Assembly: GCA_965201085.1 (NCBI GenBank)
Contig: CBDAVS010000041.1
Coordinates: forward strand, 29,532-93,531
DNA length: 64,000 nt
Reading direction: 5' to 3'
Source: JAPOUP01 sp965201085
GTDB lineage: Bacteria; Pseudomonadota; Alphaproteobacteria; Rhodobacterales; Rhodobacteraceae
Under the pieces are notes generated by a model, which was not told the origin of the DNA, did no database searches, and saw only the letters and a list, made by a program, of their open reading frames with translations. Each line of letters begins with the position of its first letter. The first letter of the stretch is position 1. A program made the translations under genes and the position numbers. Positions 46,901-56,130 of this stretch are shown here, one piece after another.

Positions 46901-49513
46901 TCAGTGAAGCACGGCGTCTTCAGGCGGACGCCGAATCGATGAAACGACCCGCTCACCGATGAGCAACCCGCCCGGACCGGCCCGGACCTTCACCGTCTCA
47001 CCATCCTTCAAATCGTCCGCCAGCAGCAGTTCGGCAACGTGATTCTGAAGCGACCGCTGAATGACCCGCTTCAGGGGCCGTGCGCCGAAGACCGGATCAT
47101 AACCCTCGTCGGCAAGCCATTTCCTGGCCTCCGCGTCCAGTTCCAGGCCAATGTTCCGGTGCGCGAGCCTGTCACGCAGAAGCCCGATCTGGATTTCAAC
47201 GATGCCGTCCATATCCGCCCGTGACAGCCGATCGAAGACGATCGTCTCGTCCAGCCGGTTCAGGAATTCCGGACGGAAATGAGCCCGCACGGCTCCCATC
47301 ACCTCCCGTCGCGCCTCTCTCGGATCCGCTCGCTCCGGCAGCCGGCTCAGCGTCTGGCTTCCCAGATTCGAGGTGAGAACGATCAACGTCTGCTTGAAGC
47401 TTACGTTATGCCCCTGACCGTCGGTCAGCACTCCGTCATCGAGAACCTGAAGAAGAATGTTGAACACGTCGGGATGCGCCTTCTCGACCTCATCGAAGAG
47501 AACGACCTGATAGGGCCGACGGCGAACCGATTCCGTCAACACGCCGCCCTCGTCGTAGCCGACATATCCCGGGGGCGCGCCGATCAGGCGCGCCGCCGCA
47601 TGGCGTTCCATGAATTCCGACATGTCGATACGCACCATCGCCCTGTCATCGTCGAAAAGGAACTCCGCCAACGCCTTCGTGAGTTCCGTCTTGCCGACTC
47701 CCGTGGGTCCGAGGAACAGAAACGATCCGAGCGGGCGGTTCTCATCCTGCAGCCCCGCCCTCGCTCGCCGGACGGCGTCGGAAACGGCGGCGACGGCCTC
47801 TCTCTGGCCGATCACGCGCCTGCCCAGCTCCGCCTCCATATGAAGCAGTTTGCCGCGCTCTCCCTCAAGCATCCTGGCGGTCGGAATGCCCGTCCAACGT
47901 TCGACGACCTGAGCGATCCGGTCGGGACGGACGGCATCTCCGACCATCAGGTGGCCTTCCATTTCATTCTCCGTCAAGCGGTTCACCAGCTGCGGAATGA
48001 CACCGTAGCTGAGCTCGCCCGCTCTCGCGAGGTCGCCCTCACGCTTCGCGGTTTCCAGTTCCACCCTGGCGCGGTCGAGCCGTTCTTTCACCTCCCGGGT
48101 GGATTCAAGTCTATCCCGCTCGGCCTGCCACCGCGCCGTCAGTTCAGCCGATCGCTGCTGTTGCTCCGAGAGCTCGCGTTGAAGCCTTTGCAGCCGGTCA
48201 CCGGAGCCCGCATCGTCCTCCTTCTTCAAGGCTTCCACCTCGATCTGTTTCTGAAGGATCTCACGGTCCAACGCATCAAGCTCCTCCGGTTTGGAATCCA
48301 CCTCCATCCTCAGACGGCTCGCGGCTTCATCCACCAGATCGATGGCCTTGTCCGGCAGGAACCTGTCGGTGATGTAACGTTTGCCGAGCGTCGCCGCCGA
48401 CACCAGGGCAGCATCCGAAATCCGTACGCCGTGATGCAGTTCGTATTTCTCCTTTATTCCGCGTAGAATGGACACCGTGTCCTCGACGGTGGGCTCGTCG
48501 ACAAGAAGCGGCTGGAACCTACGGGCTAGGGCCGCGTCCTTCTCCACGTATTTGCGGTATTCATCGAGCGTCGTCGCTCCGACGCAATGAAGTTCCCCGC
48601 GGGCGAGCGCCGGCTTGATCAGGTTGGCGGCATCCATCGCGCCATCGGATTTTCCGGCACCGACAAGCGTATGCATCTCATCGATGAACAGGATGATCTC
48701 ACCCGCCGCCACTTCGATCTCCTTAAGAACCGCCTTAATCCGTTCCTCGAATTCACCGCGGTATTTCGCGCCGGCGATCAGCGCACCCATGTCGAGCGCC
48801 ATAAGCTTCCTGTTCCGCAGGCTTTCGGGGACATCGCCATCGACGATCCGAATCGCCAGACCTTCCGCGATCGCCGTTTTTCCCACTCCGGGATCGCCGA
48901 TCAGCACCGGGTTGTTCTTGGTCCGACGGCTCAGAACCTGCATCGTGCGACGGATCTCCTCATCGCGTCCGACTATGGGATCTATCCTGCCCTCCGCCGC
49001 CGCCGCCGTCAGATCACGCGCGAATTTTTTCAGCGCATCGTAGCCTTCCTCGGCCGAGGCCGTATCCGCCGTGCGCCCCTTACGGATGTCCCTGATCGCC
49101 GAATCCAGCATCATCGCGGTGACGGCACCGGCTTCCAGCGCCTCCCTGGCTTTCGATTTCACCACAGCCAACGCGGTCAGGATCCGTTCGACCGGAACGA
49201 AACCGTCTCCCGCTTTGGTGGCCAGTTTTTCCGCTTCGTCGAGCACCTTCACGACCTGCCTGTCGATGAGGAGCTGGCCCGTGGCTCCACTGACCTTGGG
49301 CAACCTCGACACCGCCAGATCCGCGGCTTCGGACACGCGTTCGGGTGAGCCACCCGCCTGCCTTATCAGATTCGACGAAAATCCCTCTCCGTCATCCATC
49401 AGGGACTTCAATAGATGTTCCGGAACGAGGTTCCGGTTGTCATCGCGCTGGGCGATGGTCTGAGCGGCCTGCAGATAACCCCGCGACCGTTCGGTGAATT
49501 TCTCCAGATTCAT
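46901..49513 (-). CDS. clpB: ClpB disaggregase
   Basis: 870 residues. ATG 49513 starts the ClpB-specific Met-Asn-Leu-Glu-Lys-Phe-Thr; the upstream open extension is not part of it. Order: N domain (1-150), first AAA+ module with Gly-Asp-Pro-Gly-Val-Gly-Lys-Thr (206-213) and Phe-Ile-Asp-Glu-Met-His, the coiled-coil middle domain (about 410-530) that distinguishes ClpB from ClpA/ClpC, and the second AAA+ module with Gly-Pro-Thr-Gly-Val-Gly-Lys-Thr and Phe-Asp-Glu-Val-Glu-Lys. It threads aggregated proteins with DnaK help. I could not find a clear sigma-32 promoter or CIRCE upstream. Confidence 0.96.
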   Translation of the reverse strand: MNLEKFTERSRGYLQAAQTIAQRDDNRNLVPEHLLKSLMDDGEGFSSNLIRQAGGSPERVSEAADLAVSRLPKVSGATGQLLIDRQVVKVLDEAEKLATKAGDGFVPVERILTALAVVKSKAREALEAGAVTAMMLDSAIRDIRKGRTADTASAEEGYDALKKFARDLTAAAAEGRIDPIVGRDEEIRRTMQVLSRRTKNNPVLIGDPGVGKTAIAEGLAIRIVDGDVPESLRNRKLMALDMGALIAGAKYRGEFEERIKAVLKEIEVAAGEIILFIDEMHTLVGAGKSDGAMDAANLIKPALARGELHCVGATTLDEYRKYVEKDAALARRFQPLLVDEPTVEDTVSILRGIKEKYELHHGVRISDAALVSAATLGKRYITDRFLPDKAIDLVDEAASRLRMEVDSKPEELDALDREILQKQIEVEALKKEDDAGSGDRLQRLQRELSEQQQRSAELTARWQAERDRLESTREVKERLDRARVELETAKREGDLARAGELSYGVIPQLVNRLTENEMEGHLMVGDAVRPDRIAQVVERWTGIPTARMLEGERGKLLHMEAELGRRVIGQREAVAAVSDAVRRARAGLQDENRPLGSFLFLGPTGVGKTELTKALAEFLFDDDRAMVRIDMSEFMERHAAARLIGAPPGYVGYDEGGVLTESVRRRPYQVVLFDEVEKAHPDVFNILLQVLDDGVLTDGQGHNVSFKQTLIVLTSNLGSQTLSRLPERADPREARREVMGAVRAHFRPEFLNRLDETIVFDRLSRADMDGIVEIQIGLLRDRLAHRNIGLELDAEARKWLADEGYDPVFGARPLKRVIQRSLQNHVAELLLADDLKDGETVKVRAGPGGLLIGERVVSSIRRPPEDAVLH

Positions 49514-49750
49514 GGATTTCTCCTTGGCGTAAGCGTCCCATCGGGGCACCCGCATTCGGCATACCCGCGACGACCTTGAAACCAACTTGGAAATCGTTCA
49601 GAGGAGTTTCAACCCGGTCGACTAACATAACCTCTCTTCCATCCAATGCGGTTACCGTCGGAGTCAGAGCTCGCGGAGTGACGGTGACGGAAGGTGGCGG
49701 GTTGGCTTACGGCCGCATCGAACCATCGCCCCGCTGGAAGGAGCCTGGAA

Positions 49751-50452
49751 TTGAGCGCCGCCGATGAACGACTGATCGTCGCCCTTGACCCACCCGACGC
49801 TTCCTGCGTACGTGAACTGGTTCACCAACTCGACGATACAGTCTCGTTCTACAAGATCGGCCTGGGAATGATCGCCGATGGCGGCCTGGAACTCGCACGG
49901 GAACTGAAGAACGACCGGGGGAAGCGCGTATTTCTTGATCTGAAGATGTTCGACATCGCCACAACGGTCTATTCTGCGGTGCGGGGTATCGCGGGACTTG
50001 GCGCGGATTTCCTGACCGTGCACGGCGATCCGCATATCGTGCGCGCCGCGCGCGAGGGCGCGGGCGAGTCGACTTTGAAGATACTCGGAGTGACGGTTCT
50101 GACTTCCCTCGACCGTTCGGATCTGGACGCGTCGATGATCGTCGCGGGTACCGAGTCGGTGATCGCCGTCGAGCGCGCCAGCCGGGCCTTCGACGCCGGT
50201 GCCGACGGGGTAATCTGTTCACCGCTCGAAGCCGCCTCCATCCGCGCCCTCCCAGAATCCGAAGGGCGGCTGATCATAACTCCGGGCGTGCGTCCTTCAG
50301 GAGCGGCTCCCGCCGACCAAAAACGGATCGCGACTCCCGCAGGCGCGATCGCCGCAGGCGCCGACCATATCGTTGTCGGGCGTCCGATCTGGCAGTCCAG
50401 CGATCCCAGAGCCGCGGCCGCCGAGATTCTCGCCGAACTCGCCCGAGCGTAA
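49751..50452 (+). CDS. pyrF: Orotidine 5'-phosphate decarboxylase
   Basis: 233 residues. The start is taken as TTG 49751 because GGAAGGAGCC lies at the right distance and the family sequence starts a few residues later (Asp-Glu-Arg-Leu-Ile-Val-Ala-Leu-Asp). An upstream in-frame start would add residues that are not conserved. The catalytic Asp-Leu-Lys-Met-Phe-Asp-Ile block and the C-terminal phosphate loop (Thr-Pro-Gly-Val-Arg-Pro and Val-Val-Gly-Arg-Pro-Ile) are intact. The enzyme makes UMP in pyrimidine synthesis. It is transcribed divergently from clpB. Confidence 0.93.
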   Translation: MSAADERLIVALDPPDASCVRELVHQLDDTVSFYKIGLGMIADGGLELARELKNDRGKRVFLDLKMFDIATTVYSAVRGIAGLGADFLTVHGDPHIVRAAREGAGESTLKILGVTVLTSLDRSDLDASMIVAGTESVIAVERASRAFDAGADGVICSPLEAASIRALPESEGRLIITPGVRPSGAAPADQKRIATPAGAIAAGADHIVVGRPIWQSSDPRAAAAEILAELARA

Positions 50453-50516
50453 AGGCGGAATCATAGCCTGCCCGGATGCAGCTCGCCGATAGGAAATGGC
50501 GTTGGAACACAGAGCT

Positions 50517-51452
50517 TCACCCCGAACGGCTTGATTCCGAAAGCAGCGTCTCGATTTCCCCGCGTTCGGGCATCGAGGGAGCTGTGCCGGGCCGCGTGAC
50601 CGAAATGGCGGCAGCGGCGCATCCGAAGCGTACCGCCTCGATCGGCTCCACACCTCGGGCCAGCGCCGACGCGAGAGCGCCGTTGAATGCGTCGCCGGCA
50701 CCTGTCGTCTCCACGATCTTGCCCACGTCGAATGCCGGAATATGAACGGATTGCGTGGCGTCATGATATAGAGCACCCGCTTCGCCCAACGTGATGATGG
50801 CAGCACCCGCTCCATGCGCAAGCAGTAGCTCGGCCGCCTCACGGGCCTCTTCGATGGTCGAGACCTGAAGTCCGGTAATCCCCGAAGTCTCGGTTTCGTT
50901 CGGGGTCACGTAGTCGCAAAGCGCAAGCATTCCATCCGCAATGTCGGCTGCGGGCGCCGGATTCAGGATCGTCGTCGCACCGCCCGCTTTCGCGATCTCC
51001 AGCGCACGAAGGGCGGCGTCCATAGGTTGCTCAAGCTGGGTCAGGAAGACATCTGCATCGCCGATCAGGCCGGCACGATCTTCGATATATTCCGGTGATA
51101 TCGTTCTAGCGACACCGGGACAGATAATTATCGCATTCTCACCGCTGCCGTCTCCGACATAGATACAGGCGGCACCCGTATAGCCGTCCTCATGCTGCGT
51201 GACCTGCGGAACCACTCCCGCGCGTTCCCAGATCCCGAACGCGATATCCGCAAACGGGTCTTTCCCGAGTTTGGTGATGAAATGCGCGTTCCCGCCCGCA
51301 AGAGCGCAGGCGACGGCCTGGTTGGAACCCTTTCCGCCCGGTCCAAGCGCAAAGGATTTGCCCAGGATTGTTTCACCCATCCTCGGCAAACGGTCGGCGC
51401 GATAGGTGGTATCGGCGACGAAAACGCCGAGAATCACGATCTTCCCGCTCAT
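50517..51452 (-). CDS. rbsK: Ribokinase, PfkB family
   Basis: 311 residues from ATG 51452, with GGAGGTTTGAT upstream. Ribokinase motifs are Gly-Gly-Lys-Gly-Ser-Asn-Gln-Ala near residue 40 and the anion-hole Gly-Ala-Gly-Asp-Ala-Phe-Asn-Gly near 250, with catalytic Asp in the latter. It phosphorylates ribose, or a related sugar, with ATP. It begins just before the end of the RbsD/FucU gene, so both are one unit. Ribose released from nucleosides is a plausible source. Confidence 0.85.
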   Translation of the reverse strand: MSGKIVILGVFVADTTYRADRLPRMGETILGKSFALGPGGKGSNQAVACALAGGNAHFITKLGKDPFADIAFGIWERAGVVPQVTQHEDGYTGAACIYVGDGSGENAIIICPGVARTISPEYIEDRAGLIGDADVFLTQLEQPMDAALRALEIAKAGGATTILNPAPAADIADGMLALCDYVTPNETETSGITGLQVSTIEEAREAAELLLAHGAGAAIITLGEAGALYHDATQSVHIPAFDVGKIVETTGAGDAFNGALASALARGVEPIEAVRFGCAAAAISVTRPGTAPSMPERGEIETLLSESSRSG

Positions 51453-51453
51453 A

Positions 51454-51906
51454 TCAAACCTCCGGACCGATGACACCCTTGCGGAGCATGACGCATCCGT
51501 AGAACCGGCGCTCGCCGGTCTGGATAACGGCGTAGGACCGCTTCGCCAGATCATAGAACGCGAACCGCTCGATACCGACCATCGGGTGATGGCCACCCTC
51601 GGAGGCATCGATGGCGGCCTGAACCTCGGCCTGCACCGGTGGAACCGCGTCGGGATCATCCACAATCTCCATTCTCCCGGCGAAGTCATCGACGAATGTA
51701 TCGAGCGGAAATACGGACAGGACCGCTTCCACCGCCGCACCAAGGGTTACGTTCTCCATGCGCAGCAAATCGCCCAGAACGGTCTGACGGGCGATCGAGC
51801 CTGACGGGAAATTGGTGTCCGCAAGGATCACCGTATCGCCATGGCCCATATCCCGCAGTGCGTAGAGCACATCCGCGTTCAGCCGCGGATCAATTCCTTT
51901 CAGCAT
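51454..51906 (-). CDS. RbsD/FucU-family sugar mutarotase
   Basis: 150 residues. The family is shown by Gly-His-Gly-Asp near residue 21 (catalytic His), Asp-Thr-Asn-Phe-Pro and the C-terminal Ala-Val-Ile-Gln-Thr-Gly-Glu-Arg-Arg-Phe-Tyr-Gly. The Gln-Thr-Gly-Glu..Tyr-Gly end and length are closer to FucU (fucose mutarotase) than to RbsD (ribose pyranase). It interconverts anomers to supply the form used by the kinase encoded right after it. Confidence 0.85.
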   Translation of the reverse strand: MLKGIDPRLNADVLYALRDMGHGDTVILADTNFPSGSIARQTVLGDLLRMENVTLGAAVEAVLSVFPLDTFVDDFAGRMEIVDDPDAVPPVQAEVQAAIDASEGGHHPMVGIERFAFYDLAKRSYAVIQTGERRFYGCVMLRKGVIGPEV

Positions 51907-51918
51907 GCCTCGTCCTCC

Positions 51919-52569
51919 CTAGCTTTCCGAACTGAACAGGTTTTCCACCGCCGCCGCCATAGCGGTGCCGACCGCCGCCTGACCTTCGGACGTTAGATGA
52001 ACGCCATCGACCCGATCCACCGAAGCCACACGACCGAGATCGATGAACGCCGCGTCCTGACGCCGGACAACCTCGGCCAGAAGCGATGGCAACACCCGCG
52101 ATTTCGCAGCGCCACCGGCGAACATGTCACCCAAAAACCCAACCTCCTCTATCGGCACCGGCGCCGCGAGCAGTACACGCGGAGATGCAGCCCCGGGACC
52201 CGCCTCCGAGGCCTTGATCACCTTCACCAGCCGCTCAAGCCCAAGCGCGATATCGCTCGCGGGCACCGAAAACCGCGCTTTGAGATCATTTGTTCCAAGA
52301 GCGACGATCACCAGATCGATCGGCCTGTGCGTTTCAAGCAGCGCCGGCAGCACCCGCAGGCCATTTCTGTGCTCACCCTCCACAGGGTCATCGAAGACGG
52401 CGTTGCGTCCCGGCTGCCCCTCGGCGATGACGTCCCAACCAATGCCAAGCCTTCCGGCCATGATGTTCGGCCACCGCTCCGACCTGCCGAACCGTCCCTG
52501 TTCGGAGACCCCATTCATCGCGGGTGTGCCGTGGGTGTTGCTATCGCCGAAACATAGAACCGTCCGCAT
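51919..52569 (-). CDS. SGNH/GDSL-type hydrolase
   Basis: 216 residues from ATG 52569 (ATG 52578 would add three). The SGNH blocks are Phe-Gly-Asp-Ser-Asn-Thr-His-Gly (Ser nucleophile), Gly near 55, Leu-Gly-Thr-Asn-Asp, and Asp-Gly-Val-His-Leu-Thr with the catalytic Asp-His pair. No signal peptide is evident, so it is probably cytoplasmic. It likely removes acyl or acetyl groups from a sugar used by the following mutarotase and kinase, 12 bases downstream. Confidence 0.85.
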   Translation of the reverse strand: MRTVLCFGDSNTHGTPAMNGVSEQGRFGRSERWPNIMAGRLGIGWDVIAEGQPGRNAVFDDPVEGEHRNGLRVLPALLETHRPIDLVIVALGTNDLKARFSVPASDIALGLERLVKVIKASEAGPGAASPRVLLAAPVPIEEVGFLGDMFAGGAAKSRVLPSLLAEVVRRQDAAFIDLGRVASVDRVDGVHLTSEGQAAVGTAMAAAVENLFSSES

Positions 52570-52810
52570 GTCCTTCACTCCCGAATTTCCCGTGGAGCAT
52601 ACAACATCGTGCTGTGACTGTCAGTCCCGTATCCGCTTCACCTGGAGTTTCCCCTGCCGTATCGAAAGTTCCATTGGCCCGTCACCGGAAGAAAAGCCAG
52701 CCTCCTTATTGCGGTGCAGGGTCGGGCGGAAGCGAAACATATGTCGCAAACGGGCGAGAACCGACACCATCGAATTCACTTCCTAACGGCACGTAACTTC
52801 GGAGGTGTCC

Positions 52811-53572
52811 GTGGAAATCGCTAAGCTCAAGACCCGCCTCAACATGGAACACTGGCAGGAACGCGTCGATCTGGCCGCGACCTTCAGATGGACGGCTCGA
52901 CTCAACCTGCACGAGGCGGTTTCCAATCATTTTTCGTTGGCCGTCAACGAGGGCGGCACTCGATTCCTGATGAATCCCAACCAAGTGCATTTCAGCAGAA
53001 TCAAGGCGTCCGAACTACTGCTGCTGGACGCGAATGACCCGGAAACTCTTTCCGGGCCAGACGCTCCAGACGCCACCGCATGGGGCCTGCATGGCGCGAT
53101 CCATCGCCATTGCCCCCACGCACGCTGCGCCATGCACGTTCATTCAGTTCACGCAACGGTCCTTGCATCACTGGCGGACAGCAACCTGCCACCGATAGAC
53201 CAGAACACGGCGATCTTCTTCAAGCGCTACGTTATCGACGAGTGCTACGGCGGACTGGCGTTCGAAGAGGAAGGAGAGCGCTGCGCACGGCTGTTCAGCG
53301 ACCCGCGAAAGAAAGTCATGATCATGGGGAATCATGGGATCATGGTTATCGGCGACAGCGCGGCCGACGCGTTCAACCGGATGTATTTCTTCGAACGTGC
53401 CGCCGAAACCTATATCCGGGCCCTGCAGACCGGTCGGCCCCTACGGGTTCTGAGCGATGAGATCGCCGAGAAGACCGCCAGCGAAATCGAACGTTACGAC
53501 GATCAGGCGCACCGCCACCTCAGTGAATTGAAGGCGATACTCGACGAGGAAGGGAGCGCCTATGCCCAGTGA
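52811..53572 (+). CDS. Class II aldolase/adducin-family protein
   Basis: 253 residues from GTG 52811; GGAGG ends 5 bases before it, while the in-frame GTG at 52805 overlaps that site. Metal ligands His-Val-His-Ser-Val-His and Gly-Asn-His-Gly-Ile-Met are present. The sequence is of the adducin-like group, longer than FucA/AraD and of broad or unknown substrate. It overlaps the next gene by 11 bases, so the two are translated as a pair. The function cannot be inferred further. Confidence 0.8.
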   Translation: MEIAKLKTRLNMEHWQERVDLAATFRWTARLNLHEAVSNHFSLAVNEGGTRFLMNPNQVHFSRIKASELLLLDANDPETLSGPDAPDATAWGLHGAIHRHCPHARCAMHVHSVHATVLASLADSNLPPIDQNTAIFFKRYVIDECYGGLAFEEEGERCARLFSDPRKKVMIMGNHGIMVIGDSAADAFNRMYFFERAAETYIRALQTGRPLRVLSDEIAEKTASEIERYDDQAHRHLSELKAILDEEGSAYAQ

Positions 53573-54677
53573 ATTCGCCGGTGATGCCGAAGCCACCCGC
53601 CGGAACCATCGTCCGCCTGAATCCGTCGCGTTGAACCCCCTGTTTTCGCGGCCACCGAGACCGCTTGCCATACTGCACTGGTACCGGGCCTATTGGATGT
53701 CCCTAACGACATCGACATTGACGGTCGCTTTCGCGGTTTTCGCATTCTTCGCCATTCTTCCTCCGCTCGAGACCATGAAGGTGTGGAGTCTGGACTGGGT
53801 TCTTCGCGTATATCTGGCGAACCTGTTTCCCCACTGCATCTTCGCGGGACTGCTGCATTACTGGCTTTACATGCGCCAAGGCCAGGGCAGAACCTTCAAG
53901 TTCGACGCACGCGATCAAGCGTCGGATAACGGCACCTTCACGTTCCGGGACCAGGTTCGCGACAACATGTTCTGGACCATCGCCAGCGGAATCACGATCT
54001 GGACAGCGTTCCAGGTTCCGGTCTATTGGGCGATGGCGAATGGTTGGACACCAGTGATTCTCTTTCCGGAAAACCCGGCGTGGTTCCTGGCGATGTTCCC
54101 ATTCCTCGTAATATGGTCGAGTTTCCAAATTTATTGGATTCACCGCGCCCTACATATCCCATGGCTGTATCGGATCGCCCGTGCGTTACATCACAGGAAT
54201 GTCAATGTCGGCCCCTGGTCCGGCATATCTATGCATCCCGTCGAACATATCCTGTTCTTCACCAATTTCCTGATTCACTACGTCGTGCCGAGCCATCACA
54301 TCCATGTGCTGTTCCATGGGTATATGCAGGCCACGCATCCGGCATTCTCGAATTCCGGGTTCGAATGGATCTATGTGAGGAACAGGGAATGCGCGAAGGC
54401 GAGTGATTTCTTCCACCAGCTTCACCATCGGTATTTCGATTGCAGTTACGGCACTGTGGAGATGCCGTGGGACCGCTGGTTCGGTTCGTTCCATGACGGG
54501 TCCCTGGAAGCGACCGTAAGGACACGCGCACGGAAAAATCTGATGCATATGTGCGGCCCGCTGTCCGGACCGGCGCTGGACAGGAATTATTCCGATACCC
54601 GAATATCAGACCTTCCGGAACAGAGCGATAAATCCTCGATCATCTTTGTGATCACCTTTGGCATTCGGGCCGTATAG
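53562..54677 (+). CDS. Sterol desaturase/fatty acid hydroxylase family membrane protein
   Basis: 371 residues. At least four membrane segments surround the di-iron histidine clusters of the family: Trp-Ile-His-Arg-Ala-Leu-His, Ala-Leu-His-His-Arg-Asn, Met-His-Pro-Val-Glu-His and Phe-His-Gln-Leu-His-His. Such enzymes hydroxylate or desaturate lipids with O2 at the membrane. The last 24 residues overlap the opposite methyltransferase gene by 72 bases and look unlike the family, so the original stop may have been lost. It pairs with the upstream aldolase-like gene. Confidence 0.8.
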   Translation: MPSEFAGDAEATRRNHRPPESVALNPLFSRPPRPLAILHWYRAYWMSLTTSTLTVAFAVFAFFAILPPLETMKVWSLDWVLRVYLANLFPHCIFAGLLHYWLYMRQGQGRTFKFDARDQASDNGTFTFRDQVRDNMFWTIASGITIWTAFQVPVYWAMANGWTPVILFPENPAWFLAMFPFLVIWSSFQIYWIHRALHIPWLYRIARALHHRNVNVGPWSGISMHPVEHILFFTNFLIHYVVPSHHIHVLFHGYMQATHPAFSNSGFEWIYVRNRECAKASDFFHQLHHRYFDCSYGTVEMPWDRWFGSFHDGSLEATVRTRARKNLMHMCGPLSGPALDRNYSDTRISDLPEQSDKSSIIFVITFGIRAV

Positions 54678-55229
54678 TTGTATCTCCGGCAGCTCCAGAT
54701 CCGTGATTCTGTCAGACAGGCTTTCGAGTTTGCCGCCAAAATCCTGCGCACGGAAGTGTTTGCCATTGATGGACAGGGAAAACAGCGCCCCGGGCGCGGC
54801 GACTCGAAGCAGCACATCGATCGCTTCAGGGCCGACATGGCCATGGGTAAAGGTGCCGGAGCTCGTGATCCCGGCATAGGTAGTGTCGGGCAGCTTCAGT
54901 CCATCGAGAAGATTACCTTCGATGAGACTGCGATAGACCTCCTTACGCTCGGCCACCGCCAGCATCTCCGGGGTCAGGTCGATGCCGTCAAGCGGCCCGA
55001 TGCCGAGCTCCGACAGGCTGACTCCACAAAGCCCGGTACCGCAGCCGAAATCCAGCACCGGCCCGGTTCCCTGCGCCCGGGCGTATGCTTCGGCGACCTT
55101 GAACGGCAGGTGAAAATCCATCTCCACCACGAAGCCATCATCATAGGCCTCGGCCCAATCGGCATAGAGCCTTCTGGTATCCTCCAATGACGTCAGCGCA
55201 TAGGCGTCCTTGAGTCCAAGCCCGCTCAT
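54606..55229 (-). CDS. Class I SAM-dependent methyltransferase
   Basis: 207 residues. Motif I is Val-Leu-Asp-Phe-Gly-Cys-Gly-Thr-Gly-Leu-Cys-Gly near residue 60, followed by Gly-Ile-Asp-Leu-Thr-Pro-Glu-Met-Leu near 85. The fold is that of UbiE/SmtA-like methyltransferases, substrate unknown. Its 3' end overlaps the convergent membrane protein gene. Confidence 0.8.
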   Translation of the reverse strand: MSGLGLKDAYALTSLEDTRRLYADWAEAYDDGFVVEMDFHLPFKVAEAYARAQGTGPVLDFGCGTGLCGVSLSELGIGPLDGIDLTPEMLAVAERKEVYRSLIEGNLLDGLKLPDTTYAGITSSGTFTHGHVGPEAIDVLLRVAAPGALFSLSINGKHFRAQDFGGKLESLSDRITDLELPEIQLYGPNAKGDHKDDRGFIALFRKV

Positions 55230-55292
55230 TGGCGGAACTCGACAAACGGTTTCGCCTCGCGACCCGAAGCGCTCGCGGCGACGTCGGTACCA

Positions 55293-55607
55293 TCAAATCT
55301 CATGGATTTCGCAGACCTCGACGGTACCGGAGCCGTCCAGAACCAACGGACATCCTTTCGCCAATTCGTTGGCCTCGGTCAGGTCCGCGACTTTGACAAC
55401 CGTATATCCACTCAGCGGGTTCGCTCCACCACCTTCGGCGACCCCGGACGCGCTCACGGTCCAGGACTTGCCACAGGGGCCACCTCCATCCAAAAGCCTG
55501 TCGCCTATCTCACCGTACCAACCATTCCATAGCCCCATGACACGCTCGATGTCCGCTGGTTCGGACGGCACACCTCCCCCGTGATAGGCGAATATGAAGG
55601 TCGGCAT
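55293..55607 (-). CDS. YCII-related protein
   Basis: 104 residues. Compact alpha/beta pattern with Phe-Ala-Tyr-His-Gly-Gly at the N terminus and Leu-Ser-Gly-Tyr-Thr-Val-Val in the middle, as in YCII/DGPF domain proteins. Their activity is mostly unknown. It lies 63 bases upstream of the methyltransferase gene on the same strand. Confidence 0.65.
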   Translation of the reverse strand: MPTFIFAYHGGGVPSEPADIERVMGLWNGWYGEIGDRLLDGGGPCGKSWTVSASGVAEGGGANPLSGYTVVKVADLTEANELAKGCPLVLDGSGTVEVCEIHEI

Positions 55608-56130
55608 GTCGTTCTCCCCTGTCTGCGACCCTCGGATTCAGCGCTGCCCGAAACTTCATCCGCTCCTGAGGGGGCTATATACAGGCAGCGTTATACGGTT
55701 CCGCAACTATGTTCACCTGTATTCGGGCACGGAACAAGGGTATATTTCGGTCACCGCCACGGAATGGTGCGGGCGATTGCGGATCCGCAGCCTTGGGGCA
55801 GAACGCGGAGATCGCGGTTTTTTCACCCAGCCAGAGGCTCGTATGGTTCCGTAATCACGCCCGGAAGCGTACCGGCTTCCCCGACCCGGACACGACATAT
55901 AAGTCAGGCGATGCCACTCTCATCGAATTGATCGAAGGTTTTGGCAATCCGACATGACCATCACCCGAAGCGCCCTGACACTGTAAGCAGGCCAGTCCAA
56001 GAGATATGCCGATTTGGAGACCGACGGTATACCACAGATCTTTCGAAACGCACCAGGTCGGTGTAAATCGTCATTCCAATGCAGCACGGATGACTTGAAT
56101 CCACGGAATTCGAGGCCAAATCAGCTACCC
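55608..56130. other. Divergent intergenic region
   Basis: About 520 bases between the YCII gene and the epimerase gene, transcribed away from each other. No coding signal or clear hairpin is visible; it should hold two promoters. Confidence 0.5.

Noticed and set aside
47279..48466. 395-residue plus-strand open frame opposite clpB
   Set aside because: It is an antisense shadow of clpB with no family pattern.
49514..49650. Possible sigma-32 promoter or CIRCE before clpB
   Set aside because: A GTTGAAA is present on the minus strand but no CCCCAT-like -10 at the right distance, and no 9-9-9 CIRCE repeat.
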